Below are positions 20,154-29,902 of a DNA stretch of 64,000 bases, in pieces. Under the pieces are notes generated by a model. It worked only from the letters and a program-made list of their open reading frames with translations. It was not told the origin of the DNA and ran no database searches. How positions within the stretch are numbered: the stretch's first letter is position 1; every line of letters starts with the position of its first letter. The translations under genes and the position numbers were made by a program. The stretch is taken from contig NZ_JMTM01000017.1 in the NCBI RefSeq assembly GCF_001662485.1, positions 186,001 through 250,000 of the forward strand. Direction: 5' to 3'. The stretch comes from Flavobacterium succinicans. GTDB lineage: Bacteria; Bacteroidota; Bacteroidia; Flavobacteriales; Flavobacteriaceae.

Positions 20154-20182
20154 AAAGCTGTCTATAAGAGGCAGCTTTTTTT
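20154..20182 (+). terminator. Terminator after the secreted-protein gene
   Basis: AAAGCTGTCT (20154-20163) and AGGCAGCTTT (20169-20178) pair with one G-T and are followed by T. It may also serve the convergent gene ending at 20181. Confidence 0.65.
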
Positions 20183-20465
20183 ATAATCGAATGCCAGGAG
20201 GCAAAAGTTCTTTATAGGAAGGATTTTTTTTAAAGAATTGTACAATTTTTGGAAGAATTGGAACCACTTTTAAGTTACGTTCCGTAATTGTATCTAAAAT
20301 AGTTTTGAAAAAGGTGTTAATTGTTTCTTCGTCTGAATAAGAATCTGGCGCTTTGAATTTTGTCAAAAAAATCTTTTTCTCTTGAAAAGAATATTCAACT
20401 ATTAAGAGTCCTTCGGGAACAATGGTTTCAAATTGTCTTGCAAAAATATTGTCTTTAATTTCCAT
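20181..20465 (-). CDS. Small GNAT-like protein (YjdJ-type N-acetyltransferase), tentative
   Basis: The 94-residue protein has the size and pattern of the single-domain Gcn5-related family typified by YjdJ: a short beta sheet, then a helix, then KVVPILPKIVQFFKKNPSY, which corresponds to the conserved 'v.P.CPfv..y...hpey' end of that family. The usual GxG acetyl-CoA loop is degenerate here, so catalytic activity is doubtful. It converges on the secreted-protein gene and stands alone. Confidence 0.55.
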   Translation of the reverse strand: MEIKDNIFARQFETIVPEGLLIVEYSFQEKKIFLTKFKAPDSYSDEETINTFFKTILDTITERNLKVVPILPKIVQFFKKNPSYKELLPPGIRL

Positions 20466-20722
20466 TGTTAAATTTGTTTTGTAAGAAATGGGAGGTGTTT
20501 AATAGGTAATTATTCTTTTTGTGGTGTAAGAACAACTTGGTGTAAAGGTAATAAATTGATAATCAATTAATAGCTGTTATGTTGTTATTTATTCAAAGCT
20601 GTTAGAAGTACTTGTTGCTTTTTAGGAATAAGTAATATAACACGGATTTTTTTTTCATTTCAAAAAGTGTGTTTTTTTAGATTTATAAACTACATTTAGC
20701 TTATTTTAGAATGTAAAATCTG

Positions 20723-21397
20723 ATGAGTAAAATCCCTGTTTATTTTATGCCTGGTTTAGCGGCAAGTTCATCTATATTTGAGCGGGTTGATTTGTGTAAA
20801 GAACAATTCGAAATGATATTGTTAGAATGGGAAATCCCTTTGCCTTCAGAATCCCTTTATCAGTATGCTCAGCGAATGGCTCTAAAAGTTACTCATGAAA
20901 ATCCTGTCTTAATAGGAGTGTCTTTCGGGGGGATTTTAGTGCAAGAAATGGCTGCTTTTTTAAAACCATTTCGAATAATTATTATTTCAAGTGTGAAAAC
21001 AAATTTAGAATTTCCTAGACGAATGAAAGTTGCCAAAACTACCAAAGCTTACAAGTTGATTCCAACTAGTTTGATCTTGAATGTCGAGAATTTAGCTAAA
21101 TTTTCTTTTGGAGAAAAAATTAAAAGCCGACTGAAGTTGTACGAAAAATTTCTTTCGGTTCGGGATATTAATTATTTGGATTGGGCCATTGAACAGGTGA
21201 TTCTTTGGGAAAGAACTGTCGCAGATTCATCAGTAATTCATATTCATGGCAATCAAGACGATGTTTTTCCAATCAAATATATTACTAATTGTATAGTTGT
21301 TCCAGGAGGGAATCACGCCATGATTTTGTTTCGATTCCGATGGCTGAACGAACATTTACCAGAGATAATTTTGAAGGGAATTAAAAAAGGCGACTAA
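20723..21397 (+). CDS. Alpha/beta hydrolase
   Basis: The 224-residue protein begins with the oxyanion region YFMPGLAASSSIFE and has a nucleophile elbow GVSFGG (Ser67) and a late GGNHAMI with the probable catalytic His. It belongs to the alpha/beta hydrolase superfamily. No signal peptide is present, so it is cytoplasmic. The substrate is unknown. It is a single gene ending in a strong hairpin shared with the convergent gene at 21440. Confidence 0.8.
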   Translation: MSKIPVYFMPGLAASSSIFERVDLCKEQFEMILLEWEIPLPSESLYQYAQRMALKVTHENPVLIGVSFGGILVQEMAAFLKPFRIIIISSVKTNLEFPRRMKVAKTTKAYKLIPTSLILNVENLAKFSFGEKIKSRLKLYEKFLSVRDINYLDWAIEQVILWERTVADSSVIHIHGNQDDVFPIKYITNCIVVPGGNHAMILFRFRWLNEHLPEIILKGIKKGD

Positions 21398-21422
21398 CTT
21401 TACTAAGTTAATCGCCTTTTGT
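21384..21422. terminator. Bidirectional terminator after the hydrolase gene
   Basis: AAAAGGCGACTAACTT and AAGTTAATCGCCTTTT form a long stem with a four-base loop around 21403. The left arm overlaps the hydrolase stop. A and T runs on both sides suit both convergent genes. Confidence 0.65.
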
Positions 21423-21439
21423 TTTTTATAAATTAAGCA

Positions 21440-21955
21440 TTAGATTTTTTTCATTTGCTCTTTCATCATTGTAATTTGCTCTTTCAACATATTTTGTTTG
21501 TCTAGCTTTTTGGCTTCATTTAATAAGGTAGTAGCTTCCAATTTTCTTCTACGAGACATAGCAACACCAGCTAAATTTAATTTGGCTACCGCCAAATCCA
21601 TATCCATAGAAAGCCCTAATTCAATCGCTTTTTTGAAGAACTTTTCAGCTTGGTTGATATTGGTTTGTGAAACCATAATTCCATGAAGATAATTAAAGTA
21701 ACCTTGTTGTTTTCTTACCAGTGCAGTTTCTGGATTTTTGATGTAAGCCAGCCATTTTTGAGCGCCAGGAAAATCTTGTTTTCTTAATTTTAAGAAGGCT
21801 AATAAAATAAATTCATTTTTGTAGTAAAGAAAAATAGGGAAAGCACTTAGGAATAATAAGAAAATTCCGTTTCCAATATTAGATTCTGTAAATTGCCAAA
21901 TTCCTGCAATGATGATTAATGCAGCTAGGATAAGTTTGATATTTCTGTGAAACAT
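21440..21955 (-). CDS. Membrane-anchored protein with TPR-like helices
   Basis: No named family is recognised. The 171-residue protein has two hydrophobic segments at the N terminus (about 8-22 and 28-46). Helical pairs then follow that resemble tetratricopeptide repeats (NINQAEKFFKKAIELGL and KLEATTLLNEAKKLDK). It is probably an inner-membrane protein with a cytoplasmic scaffolding part. It is divergent from the rpmH gene. Confidence 0.65.
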   Translation of the reverse strand: MFHRNIKLILAALIIIAGIWQFTESNIGNGIFLLFLSAFPIFLYYKNEFILLAFLKLRKQDFPGAQKWLAYIKNPETALVRKQQGYFNYLHGIMVSQTNINQAEKFFKKAIELGLSMDMDLAVAKLNLAGVAMSRRRKLEATTLLNEAKKLDKQNMLKEQITMMKEQMKKI

Positions 21956-22019
21956 AATAGGTGTTAAATTTAGATTGCAAAGATAGTAAAAGGAATTAAA
22001 AATATTTTTATAAAACTAC

Positions 22020-22049
22020 TTGCTAGAAAAAAAAGTCTTTGTATATTTG
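22020..22049 (+). promoter_or_regulatory. Promoter of rpmH
   Basis: TTG at 22020-22022, a 19-base spacer and TATATTTG at 22042-22049 match the Bacteroidota promoter pattern. The rpmH ATG lies 74 bases further on. Confidence 0.6.
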
Positions 22050-22122
22050 CACTCGGTTTTGGAATAAGGGTTAGTCCAAACAAAATAAAGATACATAAAC
22101 AAGATTTTAAAGATACAAAGCA

Positions 22123-22284
22123 ATGAGCAAAAGAACATTTCAACCATCGAAAAGAAAAAGAAGAAATAAACACGGATTTATGGACAGAATGGCGTCTGCG
22201 AATGGAAGAAAAGTTCTAGCGCGTAGAAGAGCTAAAGGAAGACATAAATTAACTGTTTCTAGCGAACCTAGACACAAAAAATAA
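22123..22284 (+). CDS. rpmH: 50S ribosomal protein L34
   Basis: The 53-residue basic protein begins [19 protein letters not shown] and contains [19 protein letters not shown], the L34 signature. The slightly extended C terminus ([11 protein letters not shown]) is usual in Bacteroidota. It has its own promoter and a hairpin after the stop. It is followed by carB rather than by rnpA and the dnaA region, as is common in this phylum. Confidence 0.95.
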
Positions 22285-22304
22285 TGTTTGTATAAACATC
22301 ATAT

Positions 22305-22338
22305 AAGGCGTTACTTTTTTTTAGTATCGCCTTTTTTT
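22305..22338 (+). terminator. Terminator after rpmH
   Basis: AAGGCGTTACT (22305-22315) and AGTATCGCCTT (22323-22333), with one internal mismatch, are followed by a T run. Confidence 0.65.
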
Positions 22339-22407
22339 ATACCCAAACGCGACTAGCGTTAATTAGTTTCCTCGGAATAAATACAATAACCTCACAATTC
22401 ATAAAAA

Positions 22408-25260
22408 ATGCCAAAAGATAACTCAATAAAATCCGTTTTAATAATAGGTTCAGGTCCTATTGTAATTGGTCAAGCTTGCGAATTTGATTATGCAGGATCT
22501 CAATCGGCACGATCCATTCGTGAAGAAGGAATTGAAGTAATTCTTATCAATTCGAATCCAGCTACAATTATGACAGATCCTTCTATGGCGGATCACGTTT
22601 ATCTAAAACCTTTAACTACAAAATCTATCATTGAAATTCTTAAAGCGCATCCACAAATTGATGCTGTTCTGCCAACCATGGGAGGTCAAACAGCTTTAAA
22701 TTTATGTTTGGAGGCCGATGAAAAAGGAATATGGGACGATTTTGGAGTAAAAATGATTGGTGTTGATGTAAATGCGATCAACATCACCGAAGATAGAGAG
22801 CAGTTCAAACAATTACTTCAAAAAATAAATGTACCAACAGCGCCAGCTAAAACAGCAACTTCTTTCCTTGAGGGTAAAGAAATTGCTCAAGAATTTGGTT
22901 TCCCGTTAGTGATTCGTCCATCGTTTACTTTAGGAGGAACTGGAGCAGCTTTTGTTCATACTAAAGAAGAATTTGACGAAAAACTAACCTATGGTTTAGA
23001 AATGTCACCAATTCACGAAGTGTTGATCGATAAAGCACTACTAGGTTGGAAAGAATATGAGTTGGAGCTTTTAAGAGATAAAAATGACAACGTAGTGATC
23101 ATTTGTTCCATCGAGAACATGGATCCAATGGGAATCCACACCGGAGACTCTATTACAGTTGCTCCAGCAATGACTTTATCGGATACGACTTTCCAAAAAA
23201 TGCGTGATATGGCCATCTTAATGATGCGTTCTATCGGAAATTTTGCTGGAGGTTGTAACGTACAGTTTGCGGTTTCTCCAGATGAAAAAGAGGATATCGT
23301 TGCTATCGAGATTAACCCTCGTGTATCGCGTTCTTCTGCTTTAGCATCAAAAGCTACTGGATATCCAATTGCTAAAATTGCATCAAAACTAGCTTTGGGC
23401 TACAATTTAGATGAATTACAAAATCAAATTACAAAATCTACATCAGCTTTATTTGAGCCAACTTTGGATTATGTAATTGTGAAAATTCCTCGTTGGAATT
23501 TTGATAAATTCGAAGGTTCTGATAGAACGTTAGGACTTCAAATGAAATCTGTAGGTGAGGTGATGGGAATTGGACGTTCGTTTCAAGAAGCCTTACACAA
23601 AGCCACACAGTCATTAGAAATTAAACGTAATGGTCTAGGTGCTGACGGAAAAGGGTATACCAATTACGAGCAAATTATTGAAAAACTAACTTTTGCTAGT
23701 TGGGATCGTGTTTTTGTAATTTATGACGCTATTGCGATGGGAATTCCATTGAGTCGTATTCACGAAATCACCAAAATCGATATGTGGTTCTTAAAACAAT
23801 ACGAAGAACTTTATAGCTTAGAAAAAGAAATTTCTAACTATAAAGTAGATACTTTATCAAGAGAATTGCTACTTGAAGCCAAACAAAAAGGATTTGCCGA
23901 CAGACAAATTGCGCATATGATGGGTTGTTTGGAAAGTCAAGTGCATGAGTTGAGAGAAAAAATGAACATCAATCGTGTGTTCAAATTAGTAGATACTTGT
24001 GCGGCTGAGTTTAAAGCGCAAACACCATATTACTACTCAACTTTTGAGGCTGAAATTGAAAAAGCCAATGGAGAGCGTTATGTTGATAACGAAAGCATAG
24101 TAACAGATAAAAAGAAAATTGTTGTTCTTGGATCTGGACCAAACCGAATTGGTCAAGGAATTGAGTTTGATTACTCTTGTGTACACGGTGTTTTAGCAGC
24201 CAAAGAGTGTGGTTACGAAACCATTATGATCAATTGTAATCCAGAAACGGTTTCTACCGATTTTGATACTGCGGATAAATTGTATTTCGAACCAGTTTTC
24301 TGGGAACATATTTATGATATCATCAAACACGAAAAACCAGAAGGTGTTATCGTACAGTTAGGTGGGCAAACTGCCTTGAAATTAGCTGAAAAACTATCTA
24401 AATATGGTGTGAAAATCATCGGAACTAGTTTTGAAGCTTTAGATTTAGCAGAAGATAGAGGACGTTTTTCTGACCTTTTGACTGAATTAGAAATTCCTTT
24501 CCCTCAGTTTGGAATTGCAGAAACTGCTGATGAAGCTTCGGCTTTAGCGGATAAATTAGATTTTCCATTGTTGATTCGTCCATCTTATGTATTGGGTGGT
24601 CAAGGAATGAAAATCGTGATCAACAAACAAGAATTAGAAGAACACGTAATCAACTTGTTGAAGTCCATTCCAGGAAATAAATTACTCTTAGATCATTACC
24701 TAGCAGGAGCTATTGAAGCTGAAGCGGATGCGATTTGTGATGGCGAAAATGTGTATATCATCGGAATTATGGAACACATTGAGCCATGCGGAGTACACTC
24801 TGGTGACAGTAATGCTACTTTGCCTCCTTTTAATTTAGGAGAATTCGTAATGCAACAAATTAAAGATCATACTAAGAAAATTGCCTTGGCATTGAAAACG
24901 GTAGGATTAATTAATATTCAGTTTGCAATTAAAGACGATATGGTTTACATCATCGAAGCGAATCCTAGAGCTTCTAGAACGGTACCATTCATTGCAAAAG
25001 CGTATGGTGAGCCTTACGTGAATTACGCAACCAAAGTGATGTTAGGTCATAGTAAAGTTACTGATTTTGATTTCAATCCCCAGTTAAAAGGCTATGCCAT
25101 CAAGCAACCAGTTTTCTCATTTAGTAAATTCAAAAATGTAAACAAAGCGTTAGGACCAGAAATGAAATCAACTGGAGAGAGCATTTTGTTTATTGATGAC
25201 TTGAAAGATGATCAATTCTATGAATTGTACTCTAGAAGAAAAATGTACTTGAGTAAATAA
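22408..25260 (+). CDS. carB: Carbamoyl-phosphate synthase large subunit, lacking the C-terminal MGS domain
   Basis: The 950-residue enzyme uses ammonia from the glutaminase subunit, bicarbonate and two ATP to make carbamoyl phosphate for pyrimidines and arginine. Both halves are present, each starting with an ATP-grasp signature (IGSGPIVIGQACEFDYAG near 12 and LGSGPNRIGQGIEFDYSC near 571). Both have the FPLVIRPSFTLGG / FPLLIRPSYVLGG loops. E. coli CarB has about 1073 residues, and its last 130 form the allosteric MGS-like domain. This protein ends at YSRRKMYLSK, before that domain. carA is not adjacent. A terminator follows at 25281-25305. Confidence 0.95.
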   Translation: MPKDNSIKSVLIIGSGPIVIGQACEFDYAGSQSARSIREEGIEVILINSNPATIMTDPSMADHVYLKPLTTKSIIEILKAHPQIDAVLPTMGGQTALNLCLEADEKGIWDDFGVKMIGVDVNAINITEDREQFKQLLQKINVPTAPAKTATSFLEGKEIAQEFGFPLVIRPSFTLGGTGAAFVHTKEEFDEKLTYGLEMSPIHEVLIDKALLGWKEYELELLRDKNDNVVIICSIENMDPMGIHTGDSITVAPAMTLSDTTFQKMRDMAILMMRSIGNFAGGCNVQFAVSPDEKEDIVAIEINPRVSRSSALASKATGYPIAKIASKLALGYNLDELQNQITKSTSALFEPTLDYVIVKIPRWNFDKFEGSDRTLGLQMKSVGEVMGIGRSFQEALHKATQSLEIKRNGLGADGKGYTNYEQIIEKLTFASWDRVFVIYDAIAMGIPLSRIHEITKIDMWFLKQYEELYSLEKEISNYKVDTLSRELLLEAKQKGFADRQIAHMMGCLESQVHELREKMNINRVFKLVDTCAAEFKAQTPYYYSTFEAEIEKANGERYVDNESIVTDKKKIVVLGSGPNRIGQGIEFDYSCVHGVLAAKECGYETIMINCNPETVSTDFDTADKLYFEPVFWEHIYDIIKHEKPEGVIVQLGGQTALKLAEKLSKYGVKIIGTSFEALDLAEDRGRFSDLLTELEIPFPQFGIAETADEASALADKLDFPLLIRPSYVLGGQGMKIVINKQELEEHVINLLKSIPGNKLLLDHYLAGAIEAEADAICDGENVYIIGIMEHIEPCGVHSGDSNATLPPFNLGEFVMQQIKDHTKKIALALKTVGLINIQFAIKDDMVYIIEANPRASRTVPFIAKAYGEPYVNYATKVMLGHSKVTDFDFNPQLKGYAIKQPVFSFSKFKNVNKALGPEMKSTGESILFIDDLKDDQFYELYSRRKMYLSK

Positions 25261-25280
25261 ACTCAAATCAATTTATAGAA

Positions 25281-25305
25281 GAGCCCCTTTTTTAGGGGCT
25301 TTTTT
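25281..25305 (+). terminator. Terminator after carB
   Basis: AGCCCCT (25282-25288) and AGGGGCT (25294-25300) pair perfectly across a short T loop, followed by T residues. Confidence 0.8.
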
Positions 25306-25331
25306 CGTGTATTAAACTAACTAAGGTTCTG

Positions 25332-26177
25332 TTACTTGTTTGTAGCTATTGGTTTGTCGTTTCGGCTCCATTCGCTCCAAGAGCCTACATACAATTTTGG
25401 AATAGCAAAACCTGCATGATGTAGGGCTAATAAAGTATGGCAAGCGGTAATACCCGAACCACAATGTACAATGGTGTTTTCGGAAGAGGACTCACCGAGG
25501 AGCGTGTTGTATTTTTCTTTTAAAACTTCTGGAGGCAAAAACAAACCATTCTCATCTAGGTTTTCAGTAAAAGGAAAATTGATGGCACCAGGAATATGAC
25601 CTGCAATTAAGTCAATGGGTTCGCTTTCTCCGTTATAACGAAAAGCTTCTCGAACATCTATTACGGTATGTGAAGGAAGTTCGGCTACTTTTTCGACTTC
25701 ATCAATTGAAGCTATAGGCCATTGCCAAGTTTGACAAGAATAGTTTTCTTTTTTTGCTAAAGAAACTGGTTCTGAATTTATAGGAAAACCTATTTTCTCT
25801 GCTGCTTGAATGCCACCATTAAGCACTTGTACTTTTTCGTGACCAATAGCGCGTAGCATCCACCAAAAGCGAGCGGCGGCATTTGCTCCATTTTTATCGT
25901 CATAAACTACTACCCAAGTTTGAGGAGTAATCCCTAAATCGCCCAAAGTTTTTGAGAAATCTTCAATGCTAGGCAAGGGATGTCTTCCTCCAACAGCAAC
26001 ATTAGTTTCGATAGTGGCCAATTGTGTATTTGCATCTACAAAAAGGGCTCCTTCCAAATGTTTGTTTTCGTAATTGAGTCTAGTATTTGGCCCGTTGCTG
26101 GCATCAACCAAAAGAATGTTTTTGGTTTTGTAAATAGTTAGTAAATCTGTTGCGTTTATTATAGCGGATACTGACAT
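25332..26177 (-). CDS. sseA: Sulfurtransferase, probable 3-mercaptopyruvate sulfurtransferase
   Basis: The 281-residue protein has two rhodanese domains (about 10-130 and 155-275). The catalytic loop is CGSGITAC with Cys239. Glycine and serine after the cysteine are typical of 3-mercaptopyruvate sulfurtransferases, while thiosulfate sulfurtransferases usually have a basic residue there (CRKG). GRHPLPS and AGHIPGAINFPF are further family motifs. There is no signal peptide, so it acts in the cytoplasm. It is the last of a run of minus-strand genes. Confidence 0.88.
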   Translation of the reverse strand: MSVSAIINATDLLTIYKTKNILLVDASNGPNTRLNYENKHLEGALFVDANTQLATIETNVAVGGRHPLPSIEDFSKTLGDLGITPQTWVVVYDDKNGANAAARFWWMLRAIGHEKVQVLNGGIQAAEKIGFPINSEPVSLAKKENYSCQTWQWPIASIDEVEKVAELPSHTVIDVREAFRYNGESEPIDLIAGHIPGAINFPFTENLDENGLFLPPEVLKEKYNTLLGESSSENTIVHCGSGITACHTLLALHHAGFAIPKLYVGSWSEWSRNDKPIATNK

Positions 26178-26186
26178 GTTTAATTT

Positions 26187-26846
26187 TTAATTGGTTTCAA
26201 AGGATTTTTTTAAGTTATAGTACAATAACATTCCTGTAATTTCATTGGTATAATTGATAGAAGCACTAAACAAGTGATTATTGATAAAAGTGTTATAGAT
26301 TTCTTGGGTTAATACGAGTCTGTCATTCTTGCTATTGTACAATCTTATAGTTATTTTGTAGAATTGGTGTGGCCCTAAGTTTAAATTTGAAGCTTTTATT
26401 TCGGATTTGAGCTCTTTTATTTTAGTATAGGTATTGGTTAATAATTGAACCGAAAAATTCTTGTGCTCTTCCAAAGTTACTTTTTTATCTCCTTTAAGCG
26501 ATTCGTAACTTGAACTGAAATAATTGTATTTGTTCCTTTCAAAACCAATCAAAAGTGGAGGTTTGGAATGGATAGAGGTAGCTTCTTGAACATTGTTTTT
26601 GATAAAAGTATATCCTTTTTTTTCGAGTTCATCTATTTTTGAGGATTCGGTTATTTTAAATCCTTCAGGAATAGCAATTTTCCAATCGAATAGATTACAA
26701 ATGAATATGTTGTTTTCTATTTTTCCATTGGTGACTTCTTCTATAATTAGTTCTTCTGGGGCAATATTTATTATCTTTTTTTGTGCGTAAAAAAAGGGAG
26801 TAAAACAGAGAAAAAATAGAAGAAGGAGGCTATTCTTCATTTGCAA
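26187..26846 (-). CDS. Secreted hypothetical protein
   Basis: Not recognised. The 219-residue protein begins with a signal peptide (MKNSLLLLFFLCFTPFFYAQ, starting at the second Met) and has no obvious domain. A predicted extracytoplasmic alpha/beta part follows. Its start overlaps the end of the acetyltransferase gene by 17 bases, so the two are probably cotranscribed. The ATG at 26838-26840 is an equally good start. Confidence 0.65.
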   Translation of the reverse strand: MQMKNSLLLLFFLCFTPFFYAQKKIINIAPEELIIEEVTNGKIENNIFICNLFDWKIAIPEGFKITESSKIDELEKKGYTFIKNNVQEATSIHSKPPLLIGFERNKYNYFSSSYESLKGDKKVTLEEHKNFSVQLLTNTYTKIKELKSEIKASNLNLGPHQFYKITIRLYNSKNDRLVLTQEIYNTFINNHLFSASINYTNEITGMLLYYNLKKSFETN

Positions 26847-27468
26847 TAGCTTTCAAGTTAATACTAGTATCTCCTGTAAGATCAGCGACATGTTTGGTAA
26901 TTTTTTCTATATCCCAATCCCACCACTTAAGTTCTAAAAGGATTTCGATTTTTTCATCAGTGAATCTTTTTTTAATCACTTTTGAAGGATTACCGCCCAC
27001 AATAGAGTAGGGTGGAACGTTTTTAGTAACTGTTGTATTGGCTGCAATTATTGCACCGTCACCAATTGTTATTCCTGGTAAAATTGTCACGTTGTAACCT
27101 ATCCAAACATCATTGCCCACTATTGTGTTTCCTTTGTTCGGATATGCTTTGTCTTTCATAGCATTTTGCCAATCGTGTCCAAAGATTGCAAAGGGATACG
27201 AACTAATGCTTTGGGTTAAATGATTGGCACCATTCATTATAAAAGTGACATCAGAAGCAATCATGCAAAACTTACCAATAATCAATTGATCTCCTATAAA
27301 ATCAAAATGATATTTTACATTTTTTTCAAAATTAGCTACATCTTCAAAATCATCATAATAGGTGTAATCTCCAACGATAATGTTCGGATTGGTGATTATG
27401 TTTTTTAAAAAGCATAATCTTGTGTAGTTTTCGAGCGGAAATTTTTGATCTTTATTTGGGTATTGCAT
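26830..27468 (-). CDS. CatB/Vat-related hexapeptide O-acetyltransferase
   Basis: The 212-residue protein has a left-handed beta-helix of hexapeptide repeats (IGKFCMIASDVTFIMNG; WIGYNVTILPGITIGDGAIIAA) and the ending PPYSIVGGNPSKVIKKRF. This is the xenobiotic acyltransferase layout of Vat(D)/CatB. Members acetylate streptogramins, chloramphenicol or, more often in unstudied cases, sugars. A resistance role cannot be inferred from the sequence alone. Acetyl-CoA would be the donor and a trimer the active form. Confidence 0.82.
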   Translation of the reverse strand: MQYPNKDQKFPLENYTRLCFLKNIITNPNIIVGDYTYYDDFEDVANFEKNVKYHFDFIGDQLIIGKFCMIASDVTFIMNGANHLTQSISSYPFAIFGHDWQNAMKDKAYPNKGNTIVGNDVWIGYNVTILPGITIGDGAIIAANTTVTKNVPPYSIVGGNPSKVIKKRFTDEKIEILLELKWWDWDIEKITKHVADLTGDTSINLKAIANEE

Positions 27469-27501
27469 AGTGCTCTTTTGGTATCTCTTTCTGAATGCTT
27501 T

Positions 27502-28389
27502 TTATTTTAGATTTTTTTTGAAAAAATCTATGGTTCTTGTCCAAGCTAGAGTGGCTGCTTTTTCATCATATCTTGGCGTAGTATTGTTGTGAAAACCGTG
27601 ATTTACATCGGGATAGATAAAGGCAGTATAATCAACTTTGTTTTGTTTTAAAATGGTTTCATAGGCGGGCCAACCTTCGTTTACTCGAGTATCTAAGCCT
27701 GCATATTGTATCAAAAGCGGTGCTTTTATTTTAGCAGCATCTTCTGCGCTAGGTTGGCCACCATAAAACGGAACTGCTGCCCCTAATTTTGGTATTCGAA
27801 CGGCCATCATATTGGCAATCCATCCGCCAAAACAAAATCCTACCACTCCTACATGGCCATTACAATCTTTATGATCTTGTAAAAATTCGTAGGCGGCAAT
27901 AAAATCTTCGAGCATTTCCTCACGGGTACGTTTTTTTTGCAATTCACGACCAGCATCATCATTTCCGGGATAGCCACCAAGCGGACTCAGAGCATCGGGA
28001 GCTAATGTGATAAAACCTTCTAGTGCTCCTCTTCTTCCAACATCTTCAATGTAAGGATTTAGGCCTCTGTTTTCATGAACTACAATAATACCAGGAAGTT
28101 TTTTCTTTTTGTCGGTTGGTTTTGAAAGTAATCCTTTGATGGTTCCACCTCCTTTTGGGGAAGGGTAGCTAATCATGGCTGATTCTAATCTTGGGTCATC
28201 GACTGCGATAGTTTGAGTGTCTTTATAATTGGGTGTTATGAAATTGAGTAGCGTAGGAACAGTCAAGCTACCTACAGCAAAAAGCGATAATTTTTCAATA
28301 AATTGCCTTCTTTCAATTTTGTTATGGGCATAATCATCATATAAATCAAAAACTTCTTGGCTAATGTCAGCTTTGGTAATCTCTTTCAT
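27502..28389 (-). CDS. Dienelactone hydrolase family protein with a Tat-like N terminus
   Basis: The 295-residue protein has an N-terminal stretch [20 protein letters not shown] (residues 26-45), which resembles a twin-arginine export signal preceded by a helical extension. The hydrolase domain follows: [18 protein letters not shown], the nucleophile elbow GFCFGG with Cys186, and NHGFHN with the catalytic His. Cys as nucleophile is the dienelactone hydrolase hallmark. The natural substrate is unknown. The gene stands 33 bases before the acetyltransferase gene on the same strand. Confidence 0.85.
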   Translation of the reverse strand: MKEITKADISQEVFDLYDDYAHNKIERRQFIEKLSLFAVGSLTVPTLLNFITPNYKDTQTIAVDDPRLESAMISYPSPKGGGTIKGLLSKPTDKKKKLPGIIVVHENRGLNPYIEDVGRRGALEGFITLAPDALSPLGGYPGNDDAGRELQKKRTREEMLEDFIAAYEFLQDHKDCNGHVGVVGFCFGGWIANMMAVRIPKLGAAVPFYGGQPSAEDAAKIKAPLLIQYAGLDTRVNEGWPAYETILKQNKVDYTAFIYPDVNHGFHNNTTPRYDEKAATLAWTRTIDFFKKNLK

Positions 28390-28417
28390 GGATGGTTGTT
28401 TTTTTGTTATGTAGGTT

Positions 28418-28795
28418 TTATTTGTTGAGTAATAAATCTATGACTCCAAGAGCTAAGGCGGCTCCAATGTTATTAGTTCCATAAGGGTTAAAAGAATCTA
28501 TTTTTGTTCCTCTCGCATGAAGAGCGTTTTGAGCAATATAAAACGATTTACTGTATTTTGCCTCTTGGTTTTTTAAATAAAATGTATCATTCAAGCCACT
28601 GGCGGGATTGTAAATATTTAGTGAATAGGGTGTTATATACGTTTTGAAACTAAAATTCGGAGATGTAAATTGAATACTCTTGTAGTTTGAAAACGCCAAT
28701 TTAGGTTGAAAAGATCCTACAGGAATGGGCATTTTGAGATTTTGAGCATACAATTGAGAAATTGCTAAGGAAAAAATAAAAAACAGTGTTCTCAT
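28418..28795 (-). CDS. Secreted hypothetical protein
   Basis: Not recognised. I place the start at 28795 ([18 protein letters not shown]) because that gives a clean signal peptide. The in-frame ATG at 28837 would put 14 charged residues in front. The 125-residue product has short beta-rich segments ([20 protein letters not shown]) and ends [14 protein letters not shown]. It is 28 bases upstream of the dienelactone hydrolase gene. Confidence 0.55.
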   Translation of the reverse strand: MRTLFFIFSLAISQLYAQNLKMPIPVGSFQPKLAFSNYKSIQFTSPNFSFKTYITPYSLNIYNPASGLNDTFYLKNQEAKYSKSFYIAQNALHARGTKIDSFNPYGTNNIGAALALGVIDLLLNK

Positions 28796-28933
28796 AGAAG
28801 ATGATTTTAGCACATAAAAATACTTTTTTTTTCTCATACTTAAGGAGTGGTTGAGAATTCTAAGGTTATTTATTTATTTTTAAGATCTAAAAATCAACAA
28901 AATACTCTTATTAGTAATTAATAGCAAAATGGC

Positions 28934-29893
28934 ATGGCACTTTTTAAACGATTAAATTCCAAATTAACACCGATAATTAATACAGGGTTTGGAACAAATG
29001 CAACCCTTAACGGAAAGCGTTTTTTAAATAAAGACGGTAATGCAAGAGTAAAACGATTAGGACTTTCTTTTTTTGAGAGTAATAGTTGGTACCATACCTT
29101 ATTGGATATGCCTACCTGGAAATTTCTTGGCGTATTGCTTTTGTTTTACATGGGAATTAATTTTGTTTTTGCTTGTTTGTATTTCGCCATCGGAATTGAG
29201 CACTTAAATGGGATAGCCACTACTCAAAGCCAATGGGAGCAGTTTGGTCAAGCTTATTTTTTTAGTGCTCAAACTTTTACTACGGTTGGATATGGACATA
29301 TAAGTCCGGTTGGTTTTATGACTAGTGCACTCTCTGCAGCTGAAGCTTTAATTGGATTGCTAAGTTTTGCAATAGCTACGGGATTGTTTTTCGGTCGTTT
29401 TAGTAAGCCTAGGGTTTATTTAAAATTTTCTGATAATGCAATTATTGCCCCTTATCAAAATGGGACGGCTTTGATGTTTAGAATGGCACCCTACAAAAAC
29501 ACGAACTATCTCGATACAGAAGTTGACGCGACTATAGGATTGAGCATAGAAGAAGATGGAGTTTTGACCAATAAATTTTATACTTTAGATTTAGAAATCA
29601 ATAAAGTAAATACACTCGTATTGAGTTGGACTATTGTGCACCCAATTACGGATAAAAGTCCATTGTATCAATTCACGGAAGAAGATTTTGCAAACGTACA
29701 AGGAGAGATTTTAGTTTTTGTAAAAACATTTGACGACATGTATAGTACTACTGTAGCCACAAGAACTTCTTATATTTTTCCAGAAGTCGTATATGGAGCG
29801 AAATTTAAATCGATGTTTGAAAGTAGTGCGAAACATACCCATACTTTAATTCATTTGGATGATCTTAATACATTTGAAAAAGTGATGTTGTAA
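28934..29893 (+). CDS. Inward-rectifier potassium channel (KirBac type)
   Basis: The 319-residue protein has two membrane helices (about 62-85 and 132-155) around a pore helix with the potassium selectivity filter TVGYG at 117-121. A cytoplasmic immunoglobulin-like Kir domain follows (about 160-310), with RPRV-like FSKPRVYLKFSDNAIIAPY. This is the prokaryotic Kir architecture, with a length close to KirBac1.1. Its gene ends 60 bases before the CarH-like regulator. Whether it is part of the light-response region is unclear. Confidence 0.92.
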   Translation: MALFKRLNSKLTPIINTGFGTNATLNGKRFLNKDGNARVKRLGLSFFESNSWYHTLLDMPTWKFLGVLLLFYMGINFVFACLYFAIGIEHLNGIATTQSQWEQFGQAYFFSAQTFTTVGYGHISPVGFMTSALSAAEALIGLLSFAIATGLFFGRFSKPRVYLKFSDNAIIAPYQNGTALMFRMAPYKNTNYLDTEVDATIGLSIEEDGVLTNKFYTLDLEINKVNTLVLSWTIVHPITDKSPLYQFTEEDFANVQGEILVFVKTFDDMYSTTVATRTSYIFPEVVYGAKFKSMFESSAKHTHTLIHLDDLNTFEKVML

Positions 29894-29902
29894 TTTTTTT
29901 TA

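Noticed and set aside
26830..27468. Chloramphenicol or streptogramin resistance gene
   Set aside because: The Vat/CatB fold is shared by many sugar acetyltransferases and nothing in the neighbourhood points to resistance.
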